Source: PALSA-555 sp963731625
Lineage (GTDB): Bacteria > Actinomycetota > Acidimicrobiia > IMCC26256 > PALSA-555
Assembly (NCBI GenBank): GCA_963731625.1
Contig: CAVSWH010000004.1
Coordinates: forward strand, 372,001-436,000
DNA: 64,000 nucleotides
Direction: 5' to 3'
This document shows positions 63,934-64,000 of this stretch, in pieces. A model generated the notes under the pieces. That model made no database searches and was not told the DNA's origin. It was given only the letters and a program-made list of their open reading frames with translations. A program made the translations under genes and the position numbers. The number at the start of each line of letters is the position of its first letter. Position 1 is the first letter of the stretch.

Positions 63934-64000
63934 CGCCCCCCGCGGGGCGACGACCGTTGGTCTCTTCGGACCCGGCGTCGACCCGTCGACGACCGGGGGT

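Overview
This is a GC-rich chromosomal window from an actinobacterium. The best fit is class Acidimicrobiia or a near relative. Reasons: very high GC with G/C-ending codons; many GTG starts; genes joined by ATGA/GTGA overlaps; -10 boxes of the form TAnnnT, often 6-8 nt from the start codon; a division cluster without ftsA but with sepF; and catabolic genes of the kind common in Acidimicrobiia and mycobacteria. The genus is not determinable from sequence alone. No tRNA, rRNA, CRISPR array, transposase or phage gene was seen.

Region 1 (1-16600, minus strand) is a near-complete division and cell-wall (dcw) cluster, read mraZ, rsmH, ftsL-like, ftsI, murE, murF, mraY, ftsW, murG, murC, murB, ftsQ, ftsZ, pgeF, yggS-type, sepF (cut by the window edge). 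Nearly all genes overlap. murD is missing from its usual place between mraY and ftsW. murB carries an apparent one-base insertion. A promoter with GTGG repeats (a likely MraZ operator) precedes mraZ, and a perfect 21-nt inverted repeat lies between mraZ and rsmH. An open acidic stretch of 222 codons lies in frame upstream of ftsZ.

Region 2 (16.7-41.6 kb) is mixed housekeeping: an HNH endonuclease; a moxR-DUF58-transglutaminase operon; a MerR-like regulator and DUF3040 protein; nudix-dinB-Gfo/Idh; a PIG-L deacetylase; an SDR; threonine aldolase (frameshifted); TesB; a phosphofructokinase with PPi-type residues; glycerol kinase; PlsC; an alanine-type aminotransferase; a two-repeat surface protein; HAD hydrolase; a frameshifted crotonase; a hotdog thioesterase; an LCP protein; and an SRPBCC-small protein-ROK glucokinase operon.

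Region 3 (41.6-60.7 kb) is largely a CoA-thioester catabolic island: crotonases, a flavoprotein reductase, a large acyl-CoA synthetase, two thiolase-fold proteins without the usual nucleophilic cysteine, a DUF35 partner, an amidohydrolase, a fused CaiB/BaiF CoA-transferase, SDRs, a MaoC-like protein, a TetR repressor and an AMP-forming acyl-CoA synthetase. Two divergent promoters in it carry the same 14-bp palindrome, suggesting one repressor controls both.

Region 4 (60.8-64 kb) has a DUF3048 lipoprotein, a 475-bp gene-free stretch, and an SsuBC/TauBC-type ABC permease and ATPase.

The most novel-looking item is a pair of about 150-nt intergenic elements (41036-41184, plus; 62103-62257, minus). 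They are roughly four-fifths identical over their core, share a hairpin with a compensatory base change, and one has a clear closing stem. They look like an undescribed structured RNA family or an RNA-like MITE. Other themes are apparent single-base frameshifts in three genes, genes whose only plausible start is CTG, and a set of apparently leaderless genes.
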